From Pseudomonadota bacterium (GTDB lineage Bacteria; Pseudomonadota; Gammaproteobacteria; Burkholderiales; Burkholderiaceae_F): 64,000 bases of DNA. Below, in pieces: positions 8,169 through 16,978 of the stretch. Location: contig JAKCCX010000001.1 in assembly GCA_021838715.1 (NCBI GenBank), forward strand, positions 1-64,000, read 5' to 3'. Made by a program: the position numbers and the translations under genes. Every line of letters starts with the position of its first letter. Position 1 is the first letter of the stretch. The notes under the pieces are model-generated. The model was given only the letters and a program-made list of their open reading frames with translations. It was not told the origin of the DNA and did not search any database.

Positions 8169-8991
8169 CGCCGCGTTCCGCGTCCGACAACGGAATGGGG
8201 GGCTCGTTGACCCGCAGCCGCCACACCAGCAGCAGCAGGCCGACGGCGAGCACCGGCAGCGACAGCCATTGCCCCATCGAAAGGTGGAACGCCAGGAATC
8301 CGAGGAAATCGTCGGGCTCCCGCGCGAATTCCGCCACGAACCGCAAGACGGCATACCCGATCAGGAACGCGGCGGAAACGACGCCGGTCGGGCGCGGCTT
8401 GCGCGAGAACAGCCACAGGAACACGAACAAGGTCATCCCTTCGAGCGCAAACTGGTAGAGCTGCGACGGATGGCGCGGAATGTTGTCATGGGCCCGGGGG
8501 AACACCATCGCCCACGGCCAGACGTGCGGATCGGCCGGCCGCCCCCACAACTCGCCGTTGATGAAGTTCCCGAGGCGCCCGAACGCCAGCCCCAGCGGAA
8601 TCATCGGCACCGCGAAATCGGCGATCTGGAACAGGCTCCGGCCCCGCGAGCGCGCGAAGAGCCACAGCACCAGGGTCACGCCGATGATGCCGCCGTGCGA
8701 GGCCATGCCGCCCTTCCAGGGTTCGAAGATCTCGATCGGGTTGGCGAAGTAGTAGCTCGGCCGATAAAAGAGCACGTAACCGAGGCGGCCGCCGAGAATG
8801 ACGCCGAACACGCCCCAGAACAGCAGATCCTCGACATCGCGCTCCGACATGCCCCGCCACGTTTCGCGGGCGCGCAGGCGGCCCAGCGTGAGAAACGCGA
8901 TGAAGCCCAGCAGATACATCAGCCCGTACCAGCGCACCGGCAGCGGGCCGATATGAAAGGCGACGGGATCGAATTGGGGGGCGACGAGCAT
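8155..8991 (-). CDS. lgt: Prolipoprotein diacylglyceryl transferase
   Basis: 278 residues, about seven membrane segments. Conserved family segments are [13 protein letters not shown], the [11 protein letters not shown] loop with the essential His, the signature [15 protein letters not shown], and HPSQLYQ. The enzyme attaches diacylglycerol to the lipobox cysteine of lipoproteins in the inner membrane, the first step of lipoprotein maturation. Start ATG 8991 matches the family N-terminus; in-frame sequence upstream is low-complexity and includes a tandem duplication. Confidence 0.93.
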   Translation of the reverse strand: MLVAPQFDPVAFHIGPLPVRWYGLMYLLGFIAFLTLGRLRARETWRGMSERDVEDLLFWGVFGVILGGRLGYVLFYRPSYYFANPIEIFEPWKGGMASHGGIIGVTLVLWLFARSRGRSLFQIADFAVPMIPLGLAFGRLGNFINGELWGRPADPHVWPWAMVFPRAHDNIPRHPSQLYQFALEGMTLFVFLWLFSRKPRPTGVVSAAFLIGYAVLRFVAEFAREPDDFLGFLAFHLSMGQWLSLPVLAVGLLLLVWRLRVNEPPIPLSDAERGVTSA

Positions 8992-9003
8992 GGCGGGGTG
9001 CCT

Positions 9004-9033
9004 GGGAAGTGGCGACGAGGGAAGTGGCGACGA
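9004..9033. repeat. Perfect 15-bp tandem duplication
   Basis: gggaagtggcgacga occurs twice in immediate succession, just upstream of the lgt start codon in the divergent region between lgt and the flavoprotein gene. It is inside the probable lgt 5' untranslated region. Confidence 0.85.
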
Positions 9034-9171
9034 CAACCGGCGGATTGTAGTGGTTCGCCGCCGGCGCACCGGAGCGCCGCCGCGCAGCCCGCTCGCACGG
9101 CATCACGCCGCCCGGAGTAAGGTTTCGTCTGGCGCGAATTTCGCCAATTGCCAACCGGAGTGCATGCCAAG

Positions 9172-10305
9172 ATGAAACCATCCCGTATCGCGGTGCTGGG
9201 AGCCGGATTCGCCGGGCTTTCGGTGATCCGCGCCCTGCGACGCCACGACCCGCAGGTCCCGATCACGCTGGTGGCGCCGCGCGCCGAACTGCATTACCTG
9301 CCCGGCACCATCTGGATCCCGAGCGGACTGCGGCGGCGCGAGGACCTCATCGTTCCGCTCGCGCCCTTCCTGCAGCGCATGCGGGTCGAGTTCATCGCGG
9401 CCGAGGCGACGGGGCTGCGCGAGGGCGGCCGGATCGTCGAAACCACGGGCGGGGACGTGCCGAACGAGGCGCTCGTCATCGCCACCGGGGGGCGCTTTCT
9501 CAAGAAACTGCCCGGGATCGAGCACGCGATCACTCCCTGCGAAGGCATCGCCGCCGCCGAGCGCATCCGCGATCGCCTGCGCGAAATGACCGGCGGCACG
9601 ATCGCGGTCGGCTTCGCCGGAAACCCGAACGAGCCGAGCGCCGTGCGCGGCGGGCCGATGTTCGAGTTTCTCTTCGGCATCGATCGCCAGCTCCGCCGCG
9701 AAGGACGTCGGGAGCGATTCGATCTCGTGTTCTTCAATCCGTCGAACGAGCCGGGAAACCGGCTCGGCCCCGCCGCCGTCCGCCGACTGCTTGCCGAAAT
9801 GGCCCGGCGCGGCATCCGCACGCATCTCGGGCACAAGATGGTGCGCTTCGAGCCGGACCGCGTGGTGACCGAGAAGGAATCGTTCGCCGCCGACCTGATC
9901 CTCTTCATGCCCGGCATGACCGGCAACACCTGGTTCGACGCGACGGATCTGCCCCGCTCTCCGGGCGGCCTGATCCGGGCCGACGCCCACTGCCGGGTGC
10001 CGGGACACGAGGGCGTGTACGTCGTCGGCGATTCCGGCAGCTACCCCGGGCCCGACTGGATGCCCAAGCAGGCCCATATGGCGGACCTCCAGGCCGCCGC
10101 CTGCGCGCGGAATCTGCTCGCCGATCGCAGCGGCGCGCCGGCCGACGCGGGCTTCCGGGTGGAACTGATCTGCATCGTCGACGCGCTCGACCAGGGCATG
10201 CTGGTGTACCGCAGTCCGACGCGCAACATCCTGCTGCCGCCGATGCGCGCGCTCCATTGGGCCAAGCGGGCCTTCGAACGCCGGTACCTGCGCCAATATC
10301 GATAG
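9172..10305 (+). CDS. FAD-dependent oxidoreductase, sulfide:quinone reductase-like
   Basis: 377 residues from ATG 9172 (an alternative TTG lies 24 bp upstream; GGAG at 9157-9160 favours the ATG). The N-terminal dinucleotide-binding motif VLGAGFAGL is followed by HYLPGTIWIPSG, VIATGGRFLKKLPG, a second nucleotide-type region, and the FAD-binding GVYVVGDSGSYPGPDWMPKQAHMADLQAA. This is the layout of SQR and type II NADH dehydrogenase-like proteins. The catalytic Cys pattern of canonical SQR is not evident, so the substrate is uncertain (sulfide, or another quinone-linked donor). Transcribed divergently from lgt. Confidence 0.75.
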   Translation: MKPSRIAVLGAGFAGLSVIRALRRHDPQVPITLVAPRAELHYLPGTIWIPSGLRRREDLIVPLAPFLQRMRVEFIAAEATGLREGGRIVETTGGDVPNEALVIATGGRFLKKLPGIEHAITPCEGIAAAERIRDRLREMTGGTIAVGFAGNPNEPSAVRGGPMFEFLFGIDRQLRREGRRERFDLVFFNPSNEPGNRLGPAAVRRLLAEMARRGIRTHLGHKMVRFEPDRVVTEKESFAADLILFMPGMTGNTWFDATDLPRSPGGLIRADAHCRVPGHEGVYVVGDSGSYPGPDWMPKQAHMADLQAAACARNLLADRSGAPADAGFRVELICIVDALDQGMLVYRSPTRNILLPPMRALHWAKRAFERRYLRQYR

Positions 10306-10356
10306 GAGCAACCGGCATCACCGGAAAAGCGCCGGGAAATATCCGGCGACGGGGTG

Positions 10357-10403
10357 TTGACGCATTCTCGTTTGCCCAATAAGATGCATCCGTCATACCT
10401 CTC
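10357..10403 (+). promoter_or_regulatory. Promoter with overlapping NsrR-like operator
   Basis: TTGACG (10357-10362), a 17-bp spacer and TAAGAT (10380-10385) make a near-consensus sigma-70 promoter. Overlapping the -10 is AAGATGCAT, a 5-bp gap, then ATACCTCTC (10381-10403). The left half is identical to the known NsrR half-site and the right half matches 7 of 9 positions of its partner (ATACATCTT) at the correct spacing. NsrR is a nitric-oxide-responsive repressor, so NO induction of the globin is the likely consequence. Confidence 0.6.
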
Positions 10404-10494
10404 TTGAGGTGTGGCCGGCAATGCGAAGAAGTCGCAATTCGACATACCCCGGGGAATTCCCGGGTTCCCAAAATTTCTCAACGAGGAGAACGGA

Positions 10495-10860
10495 ATGAGC
10501 AGTCTGTACGAGCAGTTGGGCGGCGAAGCGGCGGTGAATGCGGCGGTCGACATTTTTTATCGCAAGGTTCTTAAAGATGACCGCATTAAGCAGTTTTTCG
10601 ACGGCGTCGACATGGACCGTCAGGCAGCCAAGCAGAAGGCCTTCCTCACGATGGCGTTCGGCGGCCCCAACAACTACACCGGCGAAGACATGCGCAAGGG
10701 GCATGCGCACCTGGTCGCCCGCGGCTTGAACGACTCGCACTTCGACGCCGTGGTCGAAGACCTCGGTGCGACCCTGAAGGAACTGAACGTTCCGGCCGAA
10801 CTGATCGCGAAGGTGGCGGCCATCGCCGAGACCACGCGCAACGACATCCTCGGTCGCTAA
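10495..10860 (+). CDS. Truncated haemoglobin, group I type
   Basis: 121 residues from ATG 10495, with ribosome-binding site gaggag 8 bp upstream. The sequence MSSLYEQLGGEAAVNAAVDIFYRKVLKD matches the short-globin N-terminus; KAFLTMAFGGPNNYTGEDM is the family's E-helix/loop, and KGHAHLVARGL contains the proximal His of the F helix. Such 2-on-2 globins bind O2 and NO and typically detoxify NO by dioxygenation. Its promoter carries an NsrR-like site, and an iron-sulfur flavin reductase follows 16 bp downstream, giving a split version of a flavohaemoglobin. Confidence 0.9.
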   Translation: MSSLYEQLGGEAAVNAAVDIFYRKVLKDDRIKQFFDGVDMDRQAAKQKAFLTMAFGGPNNYTGEDMRKGHAHLVARGLNDSHFDAVVEDLGATLKELNVPAELIAKVAAIAETTRNDILGR

Positions 10861-10876
10861 ACGGCGGTCCGCAACG

Positions 10877-11842
10877 ATGCCTACGATCGTTGTCGGCGGG
10901 CGGGCATACGAATGCCCGCCCGGAGCGACCCTCCTCGAGGGACTGGAGGCACACGGCGTCCCGATGCGTTCATCCTGCCGCGCCGGCAGTTGCCAGTCCT
11001 GCATGGTGCGCGCGGTGTCGGGGGACGTTCCCGAAGCGGCGCAGGCGGGCCTGAAGGCGACGCTGCGCGCGCGCAATTACCTGCTGGCCTGCGTTTGCCG
11101 GCCGACCGGCGACATGGAGATCGTGACCGATGACGACGCGATCACCCGCGTTCCGGCCGAAGTCGTCGAGATCGGCGAACTGACGCCCGACGTCATGTCG
11201 ATCCGGCTGCGCCCGGAAGCGCCCTACGAGTACCGCGCGGGGCAGTTCCTGCGCCTGTACCGCGACGACCAGACGTCGCGCTGCTATTCGCTCGCCAGCG
11301 TATGCGAGCTCGACCGCGATATCGAGCTGCACGTCACGCGCGTGCCGCAAGGGCAGGTCAGCAACTGGATCCACGAATCGGCCCATCTCGGTCAGACCAT
11401 GACGATCTCCGAGGCCACCGGCAACTGTTTCTACGTTCCGGGCAAGCCCGAACAGCCGATCCTGCTGGTCGGAACCGGTTCCGGGCTGGGCTCGCTGCTG
11501 GGCATCGTCCGCGATGCGCTGCGACAGGGGCACACCGGGCCGATCCGGCTCTACCACGGCACCCTGCGCCGCGACGGCCTCTACGGTGCCGATCGGATCG
11601 CGCCGCTTGCGCACGAACACCCCAACCTGCGCTACGTTCCCTGCGTCTTGCGCGAAGAGGCGCCGCCGGAAGGTTCCCAGGGCAGCGTGGTCCAGGTTGC
11701 GCTGACGCAGAACCAGGACCTCACCGGCTGGCGCGTGTTCCTCTGCGGCGACGCGAATCTCGTCGCCGGTGCCAAGCGGGAGGCATTTCTCGCCGGCGCA
11801 TCGATGGACGCGATCCACGCCGACCCGTTCCTGCCCTCCTGA
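10877..11842 (+). CDS. 2Fe-2S ferredoxin/FAD/NAD(P)H oxidoreductase
   Basis: 321 residues with three parts. Residues 1-85 are a plant-type 2Fe-2S ferredoxin domain with SSCRAGSCQSCMV and a later Cys in LLACVCRP. Residues about 95-190 form the FAD domain (RAGQFLRLYRD, RCYSLAS). Residues about 190-321 are the NAD(P)H domain (PILLVGTGSGLGSLLGI, FLCGD). This is the fold of phenol hydroxylase or benzoate dioxygenase reductases. As the partner gene of a truncated haemoglobin it most likely re-reduces the globin haem; that pairing is inference from the operon, and an unlinked oxygenase partner is possible. Confidence 0.82.
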   Translation: MPTIVVGGRAYECPPGATLLEGLEAHGVPMRSSCRAGSCQSCMVRAVSGDVPEAAQAGLKATLRARNYLLACVCRPTGDMEIVTDDDAITRVPAEVVEIGELTPDVMSIRLRPEAPYEYRAGQFLRLYRDDQTSRCYSLASVCELDRDIELHVTRVPQGQVSNWIHESAHLGQTMTISEATGNCFYVPGKPEQPILLVGTGSGLGSLLGIVRDALRQGHTGPIRLYHGTLRRDGLYGADRIAPLAHEHPNLRYVPCVLREEAPPEGSQGSVVQVALTQNQDLTGWRVFLCGDANLVAGAKREAFLAGASMDAIHADPFLPS

Positions 11843-11847
11843 CCCAT

Positions 11848-11890
11848 CGCGCTCCCGCCCGCGGGAGCGCGCGGGGCGGCTCCCCGCCCC
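11848..11890. terminator. Double hairpin between convergent genes
   Basis: Two adjacent GC-rich stems fill the gap between the reductase gene and lptG: 11848-11858 pairs with 11861-11871 (11 bp), and 11873-11879 pairs with 11884-11890 (7 bp). Neither has a T-run, but their place between convergent genes suggests bidirectional transcription termination or 3'-end protection. Confidence 0.5.
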
Positions 11891-11891
11891 C

Positions 11892-13121
11892 TCAGCGCCG
11901 CTCGACCCAGTACAACGCACCCAGCGCGATCGTGAACGCAACCATGCCGGGCAGCGCCGCCACCACCACCGGCGGCCAGGTGTTGATGATCCCCAGGTTC
12001 GAGAAGATCTTGTTGATCGCATAGAACACCACGCCGATCATGATGCCGGCGAAGATCTTCAGGCTGACCGTGCCCGCGCGCACGTGCAGATACGCGAACG
12101 GCAATGCCAGGGCCATCATGACGATGACGACCGGCGGGTAGAACACCTTCTGCCATAGCGCCAGCATGTAGCGCTCGGTGCGCTGGTGGTTCTCGTCCAG
12201 ATGCCGGATATAGCGGTACAGACTGTACCCGCTCAGCTTCTCCGGCTTCACCAGCAGGACGCCGAAAATGTCGGGCGTGAGGTCCGACTTCCACATCATC
12301 GACGGCTGGCGCAGGATGCGGGTCTGCGTCAGAACGCCCGGGGCCGCGGGCGCAGCGGCGCCATCCGGCTGCGGTGCACTCGGCGGCGCCGATCCTACCG
12401 ACGGCGGTGCCGATCCTACCGACGGCGGTGCCGATCCTACCGACCGCAGCGCCGCCACCGCCGGGTACTGCGTCTCGACCACGTCCGTGAGCATCCATCC
12501 CTGGCCGCGCAGGTACTGCCCGCGCCCGGCGGTGGTGATCGACCGCAGGCGCAATGCGCGGTCGAAGGAAAAAATCCGCCAGCCGTCGACCTCGCTGTCG
12601 TTGTGTACGGCCTGCACGTTGACGAAGCGCATCCGTTGCCCGGCCGCCGCGCCGGGAACGACGTCGCGCACCCAGATCCCCGAGCGCGATCCCTGAAACA
12701 GGTTGCCGCCGACGGCGTGCGATTTCAAGCGTTGCGCCAGTTCCTCCGCGGGCGGGGCCACCACCTCGCCGAACACGTACGTGAGCACCGCGAATCCGAC
12801 CCCGACCCAGAACACGGCATCGACCAGCCGGCGGGTACTCATGCCCGAAACCCGCATGATCGTGAACTCGGAGTTCGACGCCAGCTTGGACAGCGCGTAG
12901 ATCGTCCCGATGAGCGCGGCGATCGGCATGAGATCGTATGCGTGGGCGGGCACCAGCAGCACGACGTGCAGGACGGCCGCCCCGAACCGGTACGCCGAAC
13001 GCCCGAGGTCGCCGAGTTCGTTGATCAGATCGAACAACGAAAAGATGCCGACCAGCGCCGCGAGGACGAACAGCGTGGCGTTGGCGATCTCCCGCCCCAG
13101 ATACCGGCGCAGCGTGCGCAC
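11892..13121 (-). CDS. lptG: LPS export permease LptG
   Basis: 409 residues from GTG 13121. Three N-terminal membrane segments (ATLFVLAALVGIFSLFDLINE; VLHVVLLVPAHAYDLMPIAALIGTIYAL; LVDAVFWVGVGFAVLTYVF) and three near the C-terminus flank a periplasmic beta domain, the YjgP/YjgQ plan. With LptF and LptB it extracts lipopolysaccharide from the inner membrane. The GTG overlaps the lptF stop (TAGTG), so the two are coupled. The periplasmic domain contains an unusual Ser/Gly/Pro repeat (SVGSAPP three times) followed by a Pro/Ala-rich run, encoded by a 21-bp tandem repeat. Confidence 0.92.
   Translation of the reverse strand: MRTLRRYLGREIANATLFVLAALVGIFSLFDLINELGDLGRSAYRFGAAVLHVVLLVPAHAYDLMPIAALIGTIYALSKLASNSEFTIMRVSGMSTRRLVDAVFWVGVGFAVLTYVFGEVVAPPAEELAQRLKSHAVGGNLFQGSRSGIWVRDVVPGAAAGQRMRFVNVQAVHNDSEVDGWRIFSFDRALRLRSITTAGRGQYLRGQGWMLTDVVETQYPAVAALRSVGSAPPSVGSAPPSVGSAPPSAPQPDGAAAPAAPGVLTQTRILRQPSMMWKSDLTPDIFGVLLVKPEKLSGYSLYRYIRHLDENHQRTERYMLALWQKVFYPPVVIVMMALALPFAYLHVRAGTVSLKIFAGIMIGVVFYAINKIFSNLGIINTWPPVVVAALPGMVAFTIALGALYWVERR
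12388..12450. repeat. 21-bp tandem repeat inside lptG
   Basis: gccgatcctaccgacggcggt is repeated perfectly at 12388-12408 and 12409-12429, with a third, diverged copy at 12430-12450. On the minus strand it encodes repeated VGSAPPS units. Being a multiple of three, copy-number change would keep the lptG frame. Confidence 0.9.
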
Positions 13122-14224
13122 TACTTCCCCCCCGATTCGCGTCGCAAGGCCGCCCGCAGCATGCGCGGCGAATAGACCCGGCGTACGAACAGGATCGCCG
13201 CCAGCGATGCGGCAACGCCGTGGGCCAGCCATACGGCGATCCAGAACCGCATCCGTTCGCGATCGACCCATGCCTGCATGATCTGCACCGAATTCAGATA
13301 GATCAGCGCGAGCAGCGTCGCGGCGATCAGGTTCGCCGACCGGCCGACCCGCGGATTGACGTAGGCCAGGGGGATCGCCAGCAAGGCCAGCACCACGCCG
13401 ACGACCGGCAGCGCGATGCGGCTGAGCAGCTCCCCCTGGTTGCGCGGCGTGAAATCGGTCAGCAGCAGCCGGGTCGGGATGGTCCGCGTCTGCGCATTGG
13501 TCAGCGGCGCCTCGGGCTGGGCATCCAGGCGGATCGCATAGCGGTCGAATTCCAGCACCCGGTACTTGGGCACGCCCGCGTCGCCCTCGTAGCGCCGCCC
13601 GTTGCGCAGAACGAGGAAGCGCGCGCCGTCGGCATGGGTTTCCATCACGCCGCTCGAGGCGACGATCACGCTCTCCCGGTCGCCGCGCCGCTGCGCTGCG
13701 AACACGCTCTGCACCCGCCCGCCTTCCGGGTCGAGGTTTTCGACGAAGAACACGCGATTCGATCCGGCGGATTCGATGAACTGCCCCGGCGTGACCTTGC
13801 TGACGTCGTCCCGATGCTGAAACCGGGTGCGGGCTTCGGCGATCAGGCGCTCGGCCCACGGCGACACGAAAAACGCCAGCATCGCGATCACGGCTGCCAC
13901 CGGCAGCGTGAAACGCAGCACCGGCCGCACCCAGGTGAACAGGCTCTGTCCGGCGGCAAACCAGACGACCATCTCCGAATCGCGGAATGCCCGGGACAAG
14001 GCGATGAGCACCGCGATGAATACGGTGAGGACCAGGATCAGCGGGATGTTGGTCAGCGTCTCGAGCGCGACGATCGACACCAGGTCCTTCGGGTCGACCT
14101 TGCCGTTGGACGCGTCGCCCAGCAGATGGACGAGGACCTGCGTGAAGACGATGAAGAACAGCACGGAAAACACCGCCCCCGCGTTATTCGAAATCTCGGA
14201 GACGATGGCGCGGCGGAAGATCAC
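13121..14224 (-). CDS. lptF: LPS export permease LptF
   Basis: 367 residues from GTG 14224. The opening VIFRRAIVSEISNNAGAVFSVLFFIVF and the segments TNIPLILVLTVFIAVLIALSRAFRDSEMVVWFAAG and LRFTLPVAAVIAMLAFFVSPWA are characteristic of LptF, with a periplasmic beta-jellyroll and three C-terminal membrane helices (IALPVVGVVLALLAIPLAYVNPRVGRS). It pairs with LptG in the LptB2FG transporter. Frames continuing upstream on this strand run antisense through pepA and are not coding. Divergent from pepA with an 87-bp shared promoter region, the order conserved in most Proteobacteria. Confidence 0.92.
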   Translation of the reverse strand: MIFRRAIVSEISNNAGAVFSVLFFIVFTQVLVHLLGDASNGKVDPKDLVSIVALETLTNIPLILVLTVFIAVLIALSRAFRDSEMVVWFAAGQSLFTWVRPVLRFTLPVAAVIAMLAFFVSPWAERLIAEARTRFQHRDDVSKVTPGQFIESAGSNRVFFVENLDPEGGRVQSVFAAQRRGDRESVIVASSGVMETHADGARFLVLRNGRRYEGDAGVPKYRVLEFDRYAIRLDAQPEAPLTNAQTRTIPTRLLLTDFTPRNQGELLSRIALPVVGVVLALLAIPLAYVNPRVGRSANLIAATLLALIYLNSVQIMQAWVDRERMRFWIAVWLAHGVAASLAAILFVRRVYSPRMLRAALRRESGGK

Positions 14225-14311
14225 GTTGGGAAAACCCCGGCGGGGGGCGGCGATAGGTTCCGGCTTTTTCCGGGCTATATACTCAGAGCCTTTCGAGCGC
14301 GGAAGACCCCG

Positions 14312-15811
14312 ATGGACTGTACCACGAAGACCGCAAACCCCGAGTCGTGCAAGGCCGACTGCATCGCCGTCGGCATATTCGAAGATCTCGGCCCCACCGA
14401 CAGCGCGAAGCGCATCGACGAGGCGTCCGGCGGCGCCGTGCGCGCAGCCCTGCGCAGCGGCGACATGACCGGCAAGCGCGGCACGCTGATCGTGCTGCGG
14501 TCGCTGGCGAAGGTCACGAGCCCGCGGATTGCCCTGGTCGGGCTGGGCAAGTCGACCGATTTCGGCGACAAGGCATACGCCGAGGCGATCGCCGCCACCG
14601 TGCGCGGCTGCGGCGCCGGCGTCGCGACGCTGGCGATCGCGGCGTCCGAGTGGGCGGTCCGCGACCGCGGCCTGCCGTGGGCGGCGCGTGCGCTGGTGCT
14701 CGCGGCCCGCGCCGCGCGCTTCCGCACCGACGAACTCAAGTCGCGCGCCGGCAACGGCAAGGGCGACGACGCCAAGAACCCGGCGCGGATCCATTGGCTG
14801 CACGCCAAGGCCGACCGCGCGATCGATCGCGCCCTGCGGGAGGGTGCGGCGATCGCCGACGGCATGGAACTCGCCAAGCGCCTGGGCAACCTGCCCGGCA
14901 ACGTCTGCACGCCCGACTACCTGGCCGGCGAAGCGCGCAAGATCGCGCGCCAGGGCGGGATGACGGCGCAGATCCTCGACCGGCGGGGCATCGAGCGCCT
15001 GGGAATGGGGTCGTTCCTGTCCGTGACCCGCGGCTCCGAGCAGCCGCCGCGCCTGATCGTCCTGCGCTACCACGGCGACGGCAAGCCCGGCTTCGCCAAT
15101 CCCATCGCCCTGGTCGGCAAGGGGATCACCTTCGATTCGGGCGGCATTTCGCTCAAGCCCGGCGCGGCCATGGACGAAATGAAGTTCGACATGTGCGGCG
15201 CGGCGTCCGTCCTGGGCACGATGCGCGCGATCGCCGAACTCAAGCCGAAGATCAACGTGGTGGCGATCGTGCCGGCCTGCGAGAACCTGCCCTCGGGCAA
15301 GGCCAGCAAGCCCGGCGACATCGTGACCTCGATGTCGGGGCAGACGATCGAGATCCTCAACACCGACGCCGAGGGACGGCTGATCCTGTGCGATGCGCTC
15401 ACCTATGCGCAACGCTTCAAGCCCGCGGCGATCGTCGACGTCGCGACGCTCACCGGCGCCTGCGTGGTCGCCCTGGGCAATATCCACTCGGGCCTGTTCA
15501 GCAAGGACGAAGAGCTGGCCGGCGAACTGCTCGCCGCCGGCCGCGAGGCCGCCGATTCGGCGTGGCGCATGCCGCTGGACGACGACTACCAGGAACAGCT
15601 GAAGTCGAATTTCGCGGATATCGCCAACATCGGCCAACCCGGCAACGCCGGCTCGGTCACCGCCGCATGTTTCCTGGCCCGATTCACCAAGGGACAGCGC
15701 TGGGCCCACCTGGACATCGCCGGCACGGCCTATCGGGGCGGTGCCGCGAAAGGCGCAACCGGGCGGCCGGTGCCCTTGCTGACCCAATTCCTGCTCGCCC
15801 GGGCGGGCTGA
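14312..15811 (+). CDS. pepA: Leucyl aminopeptidase
   Basis: 499 residues. The M17 core is clear: ALVGKGITFDSGGISLKPG (metal/Lys site), MKFDMCGAASVLG, NTDAEGRLILCDALTYA (signature octapeptide region) and VDVATLTGACVVALG. PepA is a hexameric zinc or manganese aminopeptidase in the cytoplasm and in some species also a DNA-binding protein in Xer recombination or transcription. Start ATG 14312 was chosen on family length; the open frame extends far upstream antisense to lptF. Followed 8 bp later by holC. Confidence 0.93.
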   Translation: MDCTTKTANPESCKADCIAVGIFEDLGPTDSAKRIDEASGGAVRAALRSGDMTGKRGTLIVLRSLAKVTSPRIALVGLGKSTDFGDKAYAEAIAATVRGCGAGVATLAIAASEWAVRDRGLPWAARALVLAARAARFRTDELKSRAGNGKGDDAKNPARIHWLHAKADRAIDRALREGAAIADGMELAKRLGNLPGNVCTPDYLAGEARKIARQGGMTAQILDRRGIERLGMGSFLSVTRGSEQPPRLIVLRYHGDGKPGFANPIALVGKGITFDSGGISLKPGAAMDEMKFDMCGAASVLGTMRAIAELKPKINVVAIVPACENLPSGKASKPGDIVTSMSGQTIEILNTDAEGRLILCDALTYAQRFKPAAIVDVATLTGACVVALGNIHSGLFSKDEELAGELLAAGREAADSAWRMPLDDDYQEQLKSNFADIANIGQPGNAGSVTAACFLARFTKGQRWAHLDIAGTAYRGGAAKGATGRPVPLLTQFLLARAG

Positions 15812-15819
15812 GGACGGGC

Positions 15820-16308
15820 TTGGCCGAAGCGCAGACCCCCCGCGTTCCGGCTCCGGCGGCGCCGGAGCCGGCGGCCTCGCGCACCATCGACTTTCATTTC
15901 AACGTCGACCACCGCATCGGCTATGCCTGCCGCGTGGTGCGCAAGGCCCTCGGCGCCGGCAAGACCGTGCTCGTGTTCAGCCGCGACGCCGCGCGCCTGG
16001 CCCGCTTCGACCTCGCGCTGTGGACGTTTTCCGCGCTCGATTTCCTGCCGCACGTCGATGCCGGCTCACCGCTGGCCGATCAGACGCCGGTGTGGCTGGC
16101 GCAGACGCCGATCGAATCGGCCCGCGACGTGCTGATCCTGCTCGACGACGCGCCCGCGCCGGAGTTCGATACCTGGTTCCCGCGCTTTTCCCGGGTGATC
16201 GACATCGTTTCCGGGGATGCCGAAGATCGCGCACAGGCCCGCGTACGCTTCAAAACCTATCGCGATGCGGGGTGGTCCCCGGTCGCGCACGAGGTCGGCA
16301 CCCAATGA
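15820..16308 (+). CDS. holC: DNA polymerase III chi subunit
   Basis: 162 residues from TTG 15820, with AGGA 5 bp upstream. Characteristic chi features: IDFHFNV near the start, RVVRKALGAGKTVLVF, FDLALWTFSALDFLPHVDAGSPLADQTPVWL (the typical LW...FLPH stretch) and a C-terminal VIDIVSGDAEDRAQARVRFKTYRDAGW. Chi bridges the clamp loader to single-strand DNA-binding protein. The pepA-holC-valS order is conserved across Proteobacteria. The next gene starts inside the holC stop codon (ATGA). Confidence 0.88.
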   Translation: MAEAQTPRVPAPAAPEPAASRTIDFHFNVDHRIGYACRVVRKALGAGKTVLVFSRDAARLARFDLALWTFSALDFLPHVDAGSPLADQTPVWLAQTPIESARDVLILLDDAPAPEFDTWFPRFSRVIDIVSGDAEDRAQARVRFKTYRDAGWSPVAHEVGTQ

Positions 16309-16937
16309 TTCCGCGTCCTCCCCCCGGCGGTGCCGCGACGGCACCCCAGGATGATCCCTCGATCCCGGTGCTGACGGAGCACCTCGAATTTCCGCCGCTC
16401 GAACTCGACACCACGCTGCCCAGTCTCGCGCCATCGGACGATCCGTTCGCCGCGCTGCCCAGCCTGGTGCCGCCGGACGATCCGTTTCTGCGCGCCCCGG
16501 TCCCGCCATCGATGCCGGGACGCCGCGAGCCCGTGCTCCATTGGCCGGACACCCCGGCGCCGGCGGCGACCCGGCCGGAACCCGAGCCCACGCCGGAACC
16601 CGAGCTGGAGTGGGAGGCCGCGCCGCCCGAGGCGGCTCCGCCACCGAAGCCGGCCGCCCCGGCCCCGGCGGCGCTCCTGGACGACGCGGCCTGGGCGCAG
16701 ATCGAACACACCCTGCGCGATACGATCCTGCAGGAAGTCGCGCAACGGCTGCCGCACGAAATCGAGACGACCGTGCGCAGCCGGGCGCAGGCGGCAATCG
16801 ACCGCGCGCTTGAAAGCCTGGTCGCCGAGGCCCAGCTTGCCATCGCCACGACGCTGCGCGACGTCATCGAACGTGCCGTCCGTGCGAGCCTGGAACTGGA
16901 GCGCGAAACGCTGCGCCGCGCGGGGCGCTCCCATTGA
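16305..16937 (+). CDS. Pro/Ala-rich protein between holC and valS (DUF2486-like)
   Basis: 210 residues. The first two thirds are low-complexity, rich in Pro, Ala and acidic residues with repeated SLxPxDDPF units ([22 protein letters not shown]). The last third is helical ([32 protein letters not shown]...). I recall proteins of this design next to holC in Burkholderiales, annotated DUF2486; the function is unknown. The ATGA overlap with holC and close spacing to valS (41 bp) indicate one operon. The C-terminal helices may mediate self-association. Confidence 0.7.
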   Translation: MIPRPPPGGAATAPQDDPSIPVLTEHLEFPPLELDTTLPSLAPSDDPFAALPSLVPPDDPFLRAPVPPSMPGRREPVLHWPDTPAPAATRPEPEPTPEPELEWEAAPPEAAPPPKPAAPAPAALLDDAAWAQIEHTLRDTILQEVAQRLPHEIETTVRSRAQAAIDRALESLVAEAQLAIATTLRDVIERAVRASLELERETLRRAGRSH

Positions 16938-16978
16938 CCCGCCATCGACACGCCATCAACCCGGAATCTTCCCAGACC

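Noticed and set aside
11848-11890. Considered as a REP-type repeat.
   Set aside because: Two simple stems between convergent genes fit a terminator; no further copies were seen in the window.
12186-13175. Long plus-strand frames opposite lptG and lptF, and equally long ones opposite valS, alaS and pgk.
   Set aside because: They are shadows of GC-rich codon use; translations are Arg/Gly/His-rich and lack family motifs, while the opposite strand carries clear genes.
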